The notes: generated from the letters alone by a model not told the origin. Positions 18,255 through 27,756 are shown, counted from the stretch's first letter. The stretch is 64,000 nucleotides of DNA from Nitrobacter sp047149785 (GCF_047149785.1 NZ_BAAGBE010000001.1:62001-126000), one strand, 5' to 3'. Made by a program: numbers and translations.

Positions 18255-20002
18255 GCGTCGTTGTAGCGATACCGATCCGCCGGGTTTCGACGCGAGCGGT
18301 GATTGAAAAAGGCCGTGGCTGGAGCGCCCTTGATGAGTTTGTCTTGTGGTCCTTGTCGCGCGAAGCCATGTCGGCGACGCGTTTGGCCGATGATCTTAAT
18401 ATCCCGCGGCGTGTCATTCTGGAGATCATCGTCCGGATGATGAGGTTTCGGCTGCTTGAGGCGGTCTTGATCGACGGCTTTCCGGCATTTCAGACGACGG
18501 CCTTTGGTGCGGCCGTGGTCGCGGGCGGATCGGAGATTCCAACGGACAAGCAACGGGTCACGCGAAATGTCTCGTTCGTTTACGACACGATCACAGGCAC
18601 TGTATTTTCGCGACGAGACGTTGCGGGCAAACGCGCCGGAGTCATCCTTTCGCTGCGACAAAAGGGGATCGACGTCCGGGATATCGAGGTGCGCGGCGCG
18701 CTACCAAAGACCACACCTCAGGAGAATTTTGCCCGTATTCAGAAAGTCCTTCGTGAAGACGAGAAGCTGCTGTTCTTTGACGGCGACACATTCGTCGAGC
18801 GACAGAATGAATTCATGCTCATCGTCGTGGACGGCGCGTCGATGCGGAACCTGCCGGATCGTGCGCCTGAGTCTCTCAAGCAGGAAATCGCCCGCATTGC
18901 GGCATCAACGGATGGTGTGAGGCCGGTAGTCGTTGCATCCCACATCCAGGATGAGTCCGAAAAGGTTCTGCCTGATCCAATTTCCGTAGCATTTGAAGCG
19001 GATGACCTTATTTTTGGAGGTGACGCGCATCGTGAACGGCTCAAGCGAATCCTGGGAAGAGCGAGGCGACGTATATTCCTCCACTCGACATTCCTGCGGC
19101 TTGGAGGCTTCACCAGATGGCTTGACGAAATCCGCGACGCGGTCCGTCGTGGCGCCAAGATCGATCTGTTCTGGGGGGCTGGGGCGCCGGACAATCCGAA
19201 TGAAAAGGCGTTCCTTCAGGCAGCGGAGATATCGAAGCTCATCGCCGCCGACGAACTCCTTCGAGAACGGGTCCGTATCCACCTCCGGTCAACCGGCTCA
19301 CACTCCAAGCTGATTATCGCTGACGACGGCGACGAGGGATACGTCGCGGTCGTCGGATCCTGCAATTGGCTATATACCTCATTCGATCGATTCGAACTGT
19401 CGTGCGAATTCAGAGACCCGCGCCTCATCGCGGAAATCGCCGAGGCCTTCGGCGCGATGGTGGCTCGGCCGGGATTCAAGCCGGAGATCGGGACCGAACT
19501 CTATATTCTAGCGCGTTCGCTGCGACGGCGGCCTGAAAGCACCGGACATCATCGCGCTCGGGTGATCGCGGGACAAGCGCATGAGGCGATACTGCGTGAG
19601 GCCAGCGGCAGCCGGCCGAGCCGCTTCCTGGTTGCGAGCGACAAGTTCGGAAACTCGGCCTTCGCCAACGCGATCATCCCGGCCGAGGTTGCTGCGGCTA
19701 CCGCTCGCACCGAGCCGGTTGTCATCTATGGAAGCACCGCCGGGCTGGTAAGTGGTCCGATCGCCGCTGGAATGACGTTCGACGTTCGCGAACGCGGTGT
19801 TCGCCTGCTTCGAATCTCCGAAGGCTTCCATGCGAAATTTCTTCTGTGGGGCGACGATGACGTCGTCGTCACCAGCATCAACTGGTGTTCGTGGACGTCG
19901 CCCCCGGATGCGCCCTTTGGTGAGATCGGCGTACATATATCGCGACCAGGCTTGGCGCGGCAGCTCGCGGAGCGCCTGCCTCTGATCTGGTCGCGGCTCT
20001 AA
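18251..20002 (+). CDS. mkoB: MkoB-like phospholipase-D family nuclease, Mokosh type I
   Basis: A 583-residue protein overlapping the helicase gene by four bases. The N-terminus has a winged-helix-like stretch (ATRLADDLNIPRRVILEIIV). Two PLD/HKD half-motifs are present: HSKLIIADDGDEG with GSCNW downstream (about residue 350), a canonical HxK-x4-D-x6-GSxxN, and HAKFLLWGDDD with TSINW (about residue 526), where the Asp is displaced by one. PLD nucleases with two motifs act on nucleic acid phosphodiesters. With the helicase it forms the two-gene core of Mokosh type I. The exact target is not known from sequence. Confidence 0.87.
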   Translation: MSVVVAIPIRRVSTRAVIEKGRGWSALDEFVLWSLSREAMSATRLADDLNIPRRVILEIIVRMMRFRLLEAVLIDGFPAFQTTAFGAAVVAGGSEIPTDKQRVTRNVSFVYDTITGTVFSRRDVAGKRAGVILSLRQKGIDVRDIEVRGALPKTTPQENFARIQKVLREDEKLLFFDGDTFVERQNEFMLIVVDGASMRNLPDRAPESLKQEIARIAASTDGVRPVVVASHIQDESEKVLPDPISVAFEADDLIFGGDAHRERLKRILGRARRRIFLHSTFLRLGGFTRWLDEIRDAVRRGAKIDLFWGAGAPDNPNEKAFLQAAEISKLIAADELLRERVRIHLRSTGSHSKLIIADDGDEGYVAVVGSCNWLYTSFDRFELSCEFRDPRLIAEIAEAFGAMVARPGFKPEIGTELYILARSLRRRPESTGHHRARVIAGQAHEAILREASGSRPSRFLVASDKFGNSAFANAIIPAEVAAATARTEPVVIYGSTAGLVSGPIAAGMTFDVRERGVRLLRISEGFHAKFLLWGDDDVVVTSINWCSWTSPPDAPFGEIGVHISRPGLARQLAERLPLIWSRL

Positions 20003-20023
20003 CTCAATAAGCGGAGGAATTAA

Positions 20024-20698
20024 ATGGCATCCGTCGCACGATATGTCGTTGAGCGGGCGCCGGACCAGGTCCGGCTCGCTTTCAAGAGCGTCCTCGATAT
20101 CTGCATAGCGAAGAATATCGCGAGCGTGGCGTTGGTGGTCCCGCAAAAGAGCAGCTTCGATCGAACCATCGTGGCCGAATTCCTCGGACCAAATATCGTG
20201 AAAGCGCTGGTAAAGGGGCAGGCCGTTCAGATCGCCCAGGGCGTTCAGATGAAACTGGAAGGTGCTCAGGCCTTCCGGGGAAGCAGGTCGGAAGGGCTTC
20301 TGATTGGCGCCCACATCTCGGACAAAGACATGAACAAGCTAGACGACTCGATTGGAGTGCAAGCGATTGTCTATCTTCCTTGGAACGACACCGAAGGCAA
20401 AGACTGGCAAGCGACGTGGGGAGCCCAGATAGTGGGAGTAACCACTGCGCCGACGCCCGCCGGTAGTTTGCCCGCCCCTGTAGAGGCGGCGCTGCAGAGC
20501 CTGACTCAAGCCATTAACTTGGGTACGGGTCTCAATCATCCCTCAGACAAGAAACATGCAGAGCGCACAATCGCGCGGCTTCGTCAGGAAGGCCATTCAT
20601 TCGATCCTGTTGAAGTCCGCCGGTGGGCTCAGCGGAACGGCTGGTCGTCAAGCGCGGCCGTTGACTTGGAAGCGGTGGCTCGCAAATCGACTAGATAA
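20024..20698 (+). CDS. Third gene of the Mokosh operon, unknown function
   Basis: A 224-residue protein starting 21 bp after mkoB with a strong GGAGG ribosome binding site, so almost surely in the same transcript. The N-terminal 150 residues look alpha/beta (IASVALVVPQKSSFDRTIVA, then GLLIGAHISDKDMNKLDD, VQAIVYLPWND). The C-terminal 60 residues hold AERTIARLRQEGHSFDPVEV and RRWAQRNGWSSSAAVDLEAV, a helical segment of the kind found in short C-terminal DNA-binding or adaptor domains. No family is recognised. It is not part of the published two-gene Mokosh type I definition as I know it, so it may be an accessory, a regulator or a passenger. Confidence 0.75.
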   Translation: MASVARYVVERAPDQVRLAFKSVLDICIAKNIASVALVVPQKSSFDRTIVAEFLGPNIVKALVKGQAVQIAQGVQMKLEGAQAFRGSRSEGLLIGAHISDKDMNKLDDSIGVQAIVYLPWNDTEGKDWQATWGAQIVGVTTAPTPAGSLPAPVEAALQSLTQAINLGTGLNHPSDKKHAERTIARLRQEGHSFDPVEVRRWAQRNGWSSSAAVDLEAVARKSTR

Positions 20699-20732
20699 CG
20701 CGCAGAAGGATTGCATATGTCGGACCTGTCAT

Positions 20733-21083
20733 GGGCATGGGTTCCGCACGATGATCCGGCATGACCTCAACGAGTTCCCCCGCTTCCAGATGGATGCGAA
20801 CGTCATAAGCCGGGATCTGGATCAACTCGAGGCCCGCCAGACAACAGGCGATGTATGCCTCGGCGCTGTTGACGGTGGCGCGACCACGCAGCGGCACCGT
20901 GCGAAGCGCATCGTGTTCGATCCACTCCTAGTCCTCGACCCGCCCGTTGGAGGGTGACGCATAATTGACCGCCCAATGATGCCCGAGATCGTCAGGTGTG
21001 CGCGGTGTTCCGTGGGCTTTCAGATAGGCAGGGCTGGCGACATTGATGAGCGGCAGACTGCCAATCGGTCGCGCTATCAAGCC
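20733..21083 (-). pseudogene. LysR-type regulator, substrate-binding domain remnant
   Basis: Reading the - strand from 21083 gives GLIARPIGSLPLINVASPAY, then LKAHGTPRTPDDLGHHWAVN, an in-frame TAG near 20930, and VPLRGRATVNSAEAYIACCL followed by LIQIPAYDVRIHLEAGELVE. These are characteristic of the LysR C-terminal effector domain. The DNA-binding N-terminus is absent and similarity ends near 20733. It is a dead fragment. Confidence 0.8.
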
Positions 21084-21275
21084 TGAATCGCTTAGACTGC
21101 GGGACGAGATTCAGACCGTTGCACGCGAGGTCCGCCATATGCGGCTCCTGAGGCGCGGTGCCCAGAACAAGGCACGGCTGGCAGAAGCCTGGCGTACGCA
21201 CGGCGTTTACCGAAATGCCCGCGAGCTTCTGCATGCCGCAGTTGTCGAAGATCAGTTCGCAGCGATCACCCGGCC

Positions 21276-21504
21276 TCACCGTGGTGTCACGGTGATGACG
21301 ATCCATAAGGCCAAGGGGAAAGAATTCGACAGGCGATCGTTTTTGAAGGGCTGTACCAGCGATACTTGCAGCCACGAGGTGCTGACGCCGAGCGATCCGC
21401 TCTGCTTTAATCTGCATGTCGCAGCGACACGGGCGCGCGCCGCAGTCACCATCATGACCTCGTCGCGTGATCCGTGTCGCTTGCTTCCCAGTATTGCTGA
21501 GTGA
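21276..21504 (+). pseudogene. UvrD/Rep-type helicase C-terminal remnant
   Basis: The + strand encodes HRGVTVMTIHKAKGKEFD, helicase motif V-like, then in a shifted frame IVFEGLYQRYLQPRGAD, then back in frame LHVAATRARAAVTIMTSSRD, the motif VI region with TRAR. Two frame changes are needed. It is the C-terminal tail of a UvrD-family helicase and joins the LysR debris directly, so this junction is a recombination scar. Confidence 0.7.
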
Positions 21505-21535
21505 CCTAATCCTCGGCGTCGATAGGGACGAGTTG

Positions 21536-21573
21536 TTTTCAAGGATCAATGCTCATGCATTGATCCTTGAAAA
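21536..21573. repeat. Perfect 17-bp inverted repeat (hairpin)
   Basis: Left arm 21536-21552 (TTTTCAAGGATCAATGC) and right arm 21557-21573 are exact reverse complements around the 4-base loop TCAT. There is no T-run suited to a simple terminator in one direction, although both arms end in A/T tracts, so it could terminate in either direction. It sits between the UvrD remnant and the HEPN/Toprim gene. Confidence 0.85.
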
Positions 21574-21937
21574 GGCGATCATGTACTCCGCGAGCGAGAT
21601 CGTATTGTAAAAATTTGCAAAGCGGATCCTAGGCGAGCCGCTCGAGATCGTGCTGTCGAAAAAGATTGTCACTCAGGGTGGCGATCGGGAAATTGTCATC
21701 AACGAAGGAGGGTGAAAATTCAACGTGTCGAGAAGCTCGACATTCCCTCGCTCCTTATCACGACCGGCAGATCGTCATCCTCAAACGGAACGCCTGCATT
21801 GATTGATTCGATCCGTCCGTCCCAGCCATAACATTGATTAGACCTCTTTCAGTGGGATCGCTTCATGTCGAACGGATCGGATGACACACTCGATCAAGTG
21901 AGTCGCAGCGATTTTGGGCGTCTGTTGGGGGCGAAGG
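21574..21937. other. Gene-free stretch
   Basis: About 360 bp between the hairpin and the HEPN/Toprim gene. No intact gene, RNA or recognisable remnant was found. A putative promoter for the following gene should lie here but no confident -35/-10 pair was seen. Confidence 0.5.
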
Positions 21938-23230
21938 GTGGGAACAGAGATTTCACTAGATATCGGCGGAATGACGATCGACTGGAGCAAGAATAGCATG
22001 GGCGTCGATCATGGGCCGCTTTTTCAGGAGGGCGATCGGAAGGTCATTCGCTCGGATCAGATCGACTACGATTACTTCGCTGAGAATGACGAGGATCCGA
22101 CGTCAATGGAGATGGCCCTCGTCCGTTATCTTGAAGACGTGGTTCCCCGACTTGAACTTCTCGGCTTCACCCTTGATAGGGCGAGGGACGAATATGATGG
22201 CGCGATAGCTGCAGACCGGGAGGAACGATCGAGCCTCGACGACGAACCAACCACACCGCGCGACCTCATGAATTTCGACGAATTCCGCGCGTTCGCGACC
22301 AAGTATCCCGTTCAAAGCCTTGACGGCACGTTCGTCGAGTCCGGCGACCAGCGGAAGGCACGAGGGCGATTTTCGGATGTGGGCGTCACCGACCGCATCC
22401 CCTGCAGCGCGTTCGGCCGGTCCCCGGCATATTCCGAACGCAGTCATTTCGCGGAGCTCGTAGGTATACTCCATCCCTATTCTCTATTGCGCGTGCTTGC
22501 CGAGAACTCTGCGAATCTCGACGCAGAATTGGTCTGGCAGTACGGACCCTTGATCCATGCCGGATGGGCGAGCGAACGAGACTTCGTGCCGGCGGCCCGG
22601 CGGGGCCATACCTTCCTGATCGCCACGGAAGGAAGTTCGGACGTTCACATCATCAGACACGCCCTTTCCGTCCTGCGTCCCGAGATCTTCGACTTCTTCC
22701 GTTTCATCGACGTGAGCGAAGGTCACCCGTTTTCCGGCACCGGCAATCTGCTGAAGTTCGCAGAGGGATTGGTCAAGATCGACGTCCAGAACCAGCTCGT
22801 CTTCCTCTTCGACAACGACGCAGAAGGCTTCGACGCCTATCGCCGTCTCCAGAGATTGACGCTGCCGACGAACATGCGGGGCATGATGCTTCCCGAACTC
22901 GACGTGTTTTGGAACTTTCCGGCTCGCGGGCCTGACGGCATCGGCACCGCCGATATCAACCGGCGCGCGGCGGCGATCGAATGCTACCTCGATCTCAATC
23001 TCGCGGCTTATCCGCCGGCGAAGGTCGTCTGGACGAATTACAAGCGCGACATCGACATGTATCACGGCGCGCTAGAGCATAAAGACAGCTACACAAAGGC
23101 ATTTTTCGACCAGACGCCGGAAACCCTGTCATCGGGCAACTATGATGTGTCAAAGCTGCGCGCGGTTTTGGACGCCATCGTCAGGGAATGCACCACGATA
23201 GCGGAGGGTGTTGAAACAGAGCGCGCTTGA
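21938..23230 (+). CDS. HEPN/Toprim-associated domain protein
   Basis: A 430-residue protein matching the HEPN/Toprim-associated family. It starts at GTG (product VGTEISLDIGGMTIDWSKNS), with GGGGG a few bases upstream; a TTG eight codons earlier is less likely. The N-terminal half is the family's HEPN/Toprim N-terminal domain. From about residue 228 comes a Toprim domain: FLIATEGSSD supplies the conserved Glu and VFLFDNDAEGFDAYRRL the DxD metal-binding pair. Toprim domains coordinate magnesium and cut or join nucleic acid strands. The family is found in defence islands, but the mechanism is unknown. It converges on the - strand gene at 23243. Confidence 0.8.
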   Translation: MGTEISLDIGGMTIDWSKNSMGVDHGPLFQEGDRKVIRSDQIDYDYFAENDEDPTSMEMALVRYLEDVVPRLELLGFTLDRARDEYDGAIAADREERSSLDDEPTTPRDLMNFDEFRAFATKYPVQSLDGTFVESGDQRKARGRFSDVGVTDRIPCSAFGRSPAYSERSHFAELVGILHPYSLLRVLAENSANLDAELVWQYGPLIHAGWASERDFVPAARRGHTFLIATEGSSDVHIIRHALSVLRPEIFDFFRFIDVSEGHPFSGTGNLLKFAEGLVKIDVQNQLVFLFDNDAEGFDAYRRLQRLTLPTNMRGMMLPELDVFWNFPARGPDGIGTADINRRAAAIECYLDLNLAAYPPAKVVWTNYKRDIDMYHGALEHKDSYTKAFFDQTPETLSSGNYDVSKLRAVLDAIVRECTTIAEGVETERA

Positions 23231-23242
23231 GCGATCGCCGGA

Positions 23243-24113
23243 TCAATCGTCCTCGCCGGTGAGCTCCTTCCAGCGAGTGACGTCGACGTCGACGTAACCG
23301 GCGGGGTAATCACGCGCCATGGTCGTGAACGTCGGCTCGCCTTCGGTGTGAATCTTGATCACGGCTGCTGGGGGTAAAGCCGTCGTAACATAGAGATCGA
23401 AGGCAGATTTCTCCGGAAGCGCGCCGCGCCATCGCGCAAAGGTGGCTACGACGGCGTTGCCGGCGTTATGGCTGCGCGTCGTGGAGGACAATGGGACGGC
23501 CACTTCGACAATCCTGCGGCGGCCGATCGCACGAAGAGGTTTCGCGAGGTCGGCCTCCCTGACCCACATCGAGGCAACCTCACCGCCCCACTGCGCTATA
23601 AGGGGCGCAACCCCACCGTCGTCGACGATCACAGGATAGGACGATAGCCAAAATTTCCCCGACCGCGCGGCGAGCTGATCGCCGTGGAACGGGCTCTTCG
23701 CATAAAGCTGATCCGCCGCATCGACAGTCAGCTCTCCCGATGCGACCACGGCGTCGAGGCGGCGCCGCAGTGTTTCCGGCGTCGAGACATGGATGCCGGA
23801 ACGAGAGAGACGCCCGATCTCGTCATCGGTCAGCCGTGTGTAGTGGTAGGCGCGGATCGATCGCGCTTCCATCTCACCGCCCATCTTATCCAGCAACCGA
23901 TAGAAGGCGCCGGCATGCTGGTTCTCGGGGCGCCAGGGAGGACGCTCCGGGTCGCGTCCGAGATCGAAAGAAAGAAAAATCTCGTTTTTCCGTGTCGAAG
24001 TAAGCCCGCATGGTGAGCTCGTTCGCTTCAAGGATTGTCACCAAATCAGGATCGAAGGTCGCAACATCCCAGACATCGATGATCGGCTGCTTGTCAGTCA
24101 CTCTGGTTTCCAT
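23243..24113 (-). pseudogene. Hypothetical protein, frameshifted at an A5 tract
   Basis: Two overlapping frames form one protein. The N-terminal piece starts at 24113 (METRVTDKQPIIDVWDVATF) and the C-terminal piece continues to 23243 (EARSIRAYHYTRLTDDEI, FWLSSYPVIVDDGG, FDLYVTTALP). They join in the homopolymer near 23988 (GGAAAAACGAGATTTTT on the coding strand), where one extra or missing A restores the frame. The product would be about 290 residues. I do not know the family. The AYHYT motif recalls the His-containing strand of ADP-ribosyltransferase-like folds, but this is weak. The shift may be real decay, slippage or a sequencing error. Confidence 0.6.
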
Positions 24114-24183
24114 GATAGGCGGCCGGTCGGCGCAACAGCTGGGCCATTGACTATAAGCATCCTAGGCCGAGTATGCGTAAAAA

Positions 24184-25380
24184 ATGGTCTTTAGAATGGA
24201 ATCGATGACGTTCAGGGTTTTTGACGACAGGGAGAGAACAAGGACCGGCCCGATGAAACCGGGGGAAGGCGAATTCGCGTTCTACGATTCATCCGCGCGC
24301 AAGCCTTACGTGGTCTATCGCGCCTGCGTGAACGAGTGGCTCTCGAAGCTGCCTGCCAGCGAACAGCCGGAGATGGCGAAGCGGCTGCGCACCGGGACAA
24401 ACCCCCAGTATCAGGCGGCACTCGCCGAACTTGTCATCCATACTGCGCTGCTCCAGCTCGGGCATGTTGTCGAGATCCATCCGGCCTGCCCGCATCCCTC
24501 CCGCCGACCGGATTTTCTGGTTAAGGACGCATCCGGCAAGGCGCTGGCGTATGTTGAAGTGACAACTTTCGGCCCGGACGCGGAAACCGTGAGCGGGGAT
24601 AACCGTGAAGCGGCCATCTACAACGCGCTGGACACCGTCAATCTGCCCGCGGGATGGTTGCTTGGCTACAGCGTCGAAGAGAGAGGCACCAGTTCGCCGA
24701 GCTTGGCGAAGCTGAAAAAGGATGTCGAGGCTTGGGCGGCGGGGGCTTGCGGCGATGATCCCGCGCTCATGCCGAGAAAGGTGTTTGAGGCGGACGACTG
24801 GCGGATCGAGCTGACGCTCTACGGAGGCTTCAAGAAGGACGTCGTCTACGAGCGGAAGATCGGCGCGGCTTCGACGGGCGTGCGCTCGGTCGCGCCTCAC
24901 ATCGATCTTCGCCAAGCGCTCGATTTGAAAGGGCGCCGATATCGGATCGAAGAGACACCGTATCTGATTGTCGTGGCGGATTGCAAGGATTCGATCCCGA
25001 CCGGCGACGCCGTCGATGATGCCCTCATCGACGCGCTCTTCGGTACGCCAGCGGTCGTATTCCGATGCTTTGCGGATGGCAGGACCGAAGAGGAAATGAC
25101 GCGTACGAATGACGGGTTTTTCGGCCGGCATGGAGAGCCGCGCAACCGAAATGTCAGCGGCGTTCTGCTTTTGCCCGAGCCCAACCTGTGGAAGCTGCGC
25201 GACGAACGATGGCAGCCCCTGATCGCGGACAACCCGTTCGCAATCAATCCCCTGCCGAAGAGCCTGCTGCCGCTTCCCGGGTATGCCTATGTCAAGGAGA
25301 CGGACGAATTCTGCCGAGCGGACGGCACGATCCTGGCTGATATTCTCAACCTGCCACAGCCATGGCCGCCGGCGGACTGA
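24184..25380 (+). CDS. Hypothetical protein with nuclease-like fold motif
   Basis: A 398-residue protein divergent from the frameshifted gene (70-bp gap). Starts at 24184, 24196 or 24205 are all possible; none has a strong ribosome binding site. Residues about 80-125 read LAELVIHTALLQLGHVVEIH, then RRPDFLVKDASG and AYVEVTTFG, the spacing of a PD-(D/E)XK core (Glu helix, Asp strand, E-x-T in place of E-x-K). The missing Lys leaves activity doubtful. The rest is unrecognised. Position beside HEPN/Toprim and DUF4297-like genes supports a defence role, as an inference. Confidence 0.7.
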   Translation: MVFRMESMTFRVFDDRERTRTGPMKPGEGEFAFYDSSARKPYVVYRACVNEWLSKLPASEQPEMAKRLRTGTNPQYQAALAELVIHTALLQLGHVVEIHPACPHPSRRPDFLVKDASGKALAYVEVTTFGPDAETVSGDNREAAIYNALDTVNLPAGWLLGYSVEERGTSSPSLAKLKKDVEAWAAGACGDDPALMPRKVFEADDWRIELTLYGGFKKDVVYERKIGAASTGVRSVAPHIDLRQALDLKGRRYRIEETPYLIVVADCKDSIPTGDAVDDALIDALFGTPAVVFRCFADGRTEEEMTRTNDGFFGRHGEPRNRNVSGVLLLPEPNLWKLRDERWQPLIADNPFAINPLPKSLLPLPGYAYVKETDEFCRADGTILADILNLPQPWPPAD

Positions 25381-25566
25381 ACCGAGGTATTACCCCTCGC
25401 CGCAATCTCCCCGGGGGAAAGGACCGTAAACGCGATCCCTTGTCCTGATCGAAGCGGTCCTGGGGCTCGCCGCTTCGACATTTTACTTACGACATGCGGC
25501 GAGGAATTCCTTGCCCACCGGCTGAGTGGGGACATAGATTGCGTTGAAATCGCGGGGGCGTTTCAA

Positions 25567-26142
25567 TTGAACACTGCGTTACAAGAGGTCATGCTGGCCT
25601 TAGGTGACCCCGACATCGCAGAAAGTGGTGGGGCTCATAATCAGAAGGGGATCGAATTCCAGAAGAACTGGGCGATCGTGAAGATGTTTGCGTTAAAGGA
25701 AAAGGGCGCGGTCAACTTCCTATTCCTGTTTGAAGCCGTTCAGGACATAGCCATACTAAACTCTCCTACCGCGCCCACCAGCATTGAAGTCTTTCAGGTC
25801 AAGAAAAAGGATCGCACGGAATGGACGTGGACTTCGCTCACGAACCTGCATGTCCCCGATGATCCTGTGAAAAAAGGGAAGAGCAAAGTTAAGAAAACGA
25901 AGCCGTTGGATGGGATTGCCGACAGCCCACTTGGAAAGCTCTTTGCTTCACTCACTTGTTTCAAGACTTTGGAAAGTTCGGGTGGGTTCATCTCCAACGC
26001 GGGATGCAACCTTGTGCTCGCTTCGGGGGGCAACGTCGCAACTTCCCTCCCGGTCGCGCTCTCCGAACTTCCCTCACACTTCACGGATCTGCTCCAGGCA
26101 GCGCTCAACGCGGTGCACAAGTCAGCCAGCGCGAAATCTGAC
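25567..26142 (+). pseudogene. DUF4297-like dsDNA nuclease, truncated by IS21 insertion
   Basis: The frame starts at TTG 25567 with GGGGG eight bases upstream and encodes about 190 residues before the insertion element. SGGAHNQKGIEFQKNWAIVK followed by IEVFQVKKKD matches the start of DUF4297/Cap4-type nuclease domains, where the Q-x-K supplies catalytic residues. The C-terminal sensing region is gone: coding sequence runs into the left end of the IS at 26143, and no continuation was found beyond the right end at 28621. Such nucleases act in CD-NTase (CBASS) and related systems, but no cyclase gene is visible. Confidence 0.65.
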
Positions 26143-26256
26143 TGTTATTCGGCCTGCAATATTGACCCCCTGAGCCGGGGGATCGGCGTCCAAAATTGAC
26201 CCCCGATAGGTTGGTCTGTTGCGCTGCCTGCTTTGGAACGAAGCAGGTGGTTGGGG

Positions 26257-27756
26257 ATGCTGATCGTGGAGACGATTGCGCGGATACGCCGCGAGCACTT
26301 CATCAAGGGCAAGACGATCAAGGAGATCGCACGCGACCTGAAGGTGTCGCGGAACACGGTCCGCAAGGTGTTGCGGTCTGGGGAGACCTCATTCGAGTAC
26401 GAACGTGCGGTGCAGCCGCGGCCGAAGCTGGGGCGATGGGCCGCTGATCTCGACGGATTGCTGGCGTCGAACGTGGCGAAGTCCGCTCGCGAACAGCTGA
26501 CGCTGATCCGGGTCTTCGAAGAGCTTCGCGGGCGCGGCTATGACGGCGGCTACGATGCTGTGCGACGTTACGCCAGACGGTGGAGCCAGGAGCGCGGACA
26601 ATCGACGGCGGCGGCCTATGTCCCGCTGAGCTTTGCACCGGGAGAAGCCTACCAGTTCGACTGGAGCCATGAGGTTGTCCTGCTGCATGGCGTGACGGTG
26701 ATCGTGAAGGTCGCTCATGTCCGGCTCTGTCACAGCCGGATGCTGTTCGCTCGCGCCTATCCGCGCGAGACGCAGGAGATGGTGTTCGACGCCCACGACC
26801 GGGCATTCGCTCTGTTCAAGGGCACCTGTGGCCGCGGCATCTACGACAATATGAAGACCGCGGTGGAGACGATCTTCGTCGGCAAGGATCGTCGCTACAA
26901 TCGCCGCTTCATACAGATGTGCAGCCATTACCTAGTCGACCCGGTCGCCTGCACGCCGGCCTCGGGCTGGGAGAAGGGCCAGGTTGAGAACCAGGTCGGA
27001 CTTGTCCGGGAGCGCTTCTTCACGCCACGGCTGCGGTTCAAAACCCTCGACGAGTTAAACGCCTGGCTGCTGGACAAGTGCATCGCCTACGCCAAGGCAC
27101 ACCGGCATCCGGAACTGACCGAGCAAACAGTCTGGGAGGTGTTCGAAGCTGAGCGGCCAAAGCTTGTTCCCTATGCCGGCCGGTTCGATGGATTCCATGC
27201 GGTATCCGCGTCGGTCTCGAAGACCTGCCTGGTGCGCTTCGACAACAACAAATACTCGGTCACGGCCAGCGCAGTCGGACGTCCGGTCGAGGTTCATGCC
27301 TATGCCGACCGCATCGTGATCCGCCAGGACGGACGCATCGTCGCCGAGCATCCGCGTTCATTCGGCCGCGGCGAGACGACCTACGATCCCTGGCATTATG
27401 TGCCGGTGCTGGCTCGCAAACCCGGCGCGTTGCGCAACGGCGCTCCGTTCAAGGACTGGGTGCTGCCGGCCGCGATCGAGCGTGTACGGCGCAAGCTCGC
27501 CGGTGCCGACGATGGCAATCGGCAGATGGTCGACATCCTCAACGCGGTGTTGACCGACGGACTGCCGGCAGTCGAGGCGGCTTGCGCCGAGGCAATCGCC
27601 CACGGCGTCCATTCTGCCGATGTCGTTCTCAACATTCTGGCCCGCCAGCGTGAGCCGGCGCCACCAGCCAACATCCTCACCCCGGCGGCGCTGACCTTGC
27701 GTTATGCGCCGATCGCTGACTGTGCCCGTTACGACAACCTCAGGAGACCGGTCTGA
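26257..27756 (+). CDS. istA: IS21-family transposase IstA
   Basis: A 499-residue DDE transposase. It has an N-terminal helix-turn-helix (IKEIARDLKVSRNTVRKVLR) and a catalytic triad visible as the Asp in YQFDWSHE, the Asp in IYDNMKTAV and the Glu in EKGQVENQVG. A C-terminal beta-rich domain contains SVTASAVGRPVEVHAYADRI. The start is placed at ATG 26257 (MLIVETIARIRREHF); upstream TTG and GTG codons are alternatives. It is coupled to istB through TGATG. Confidence 0.93.
   Translation: MLIVETIARIRREHFIKGKTIKEIARDLKVSRNTVRKVLRSGETSFEYERAVQPRPKLGRWAADLDGLLASNVAKSAREQLTLIRVFEELRGRGYDGGYDAVRRYARRWSQERGQSTAAAYVPLSFAPGEAYQFDWSHEVVLLHGVTVIVKVAHVRLCHSRMLFARAYPRETQEMVFDAHDRAFALFKGTCGRGIYDNMKTAVETIFVGKDRRYNRRFIQMCSHYLVDPVACTPASGWEKGQVENQVGLVRERFFTPRLRFKTLDELNAWLLDKCIAYAKAHRHPELTEQTVWEVFEAERPKLVPYAGRFDGFHAVSASVSKTCLVRFDNNKYSVTASAVGRPVEVHAYADRIVIRQDGRIVAEHPRSFGRGETTYDPWHYVPVLARKPGALRNGAPFKDWVLPAAIERVRRKLAGADDGNRQMVDILNAVLTDGLPAVEAACAEAIAHGVHSADVVLNILARQREPAPPANILTPAALTLRYAPIADCARYDNLRRPV

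Noticed and set aside
22484..23065. 193-codon - strand frame over the HEPN/Toprim gene
   Set aside because: Antisense shadow; the + strand frame has the Toprim motifs.
25494..25566. - strand fragment PRDFNAIYVPTQPVGKEFLA
   Set aside because: Looks protein-like and may be the C-terminus of a deleted gene, but 25 codons are too few to assign.
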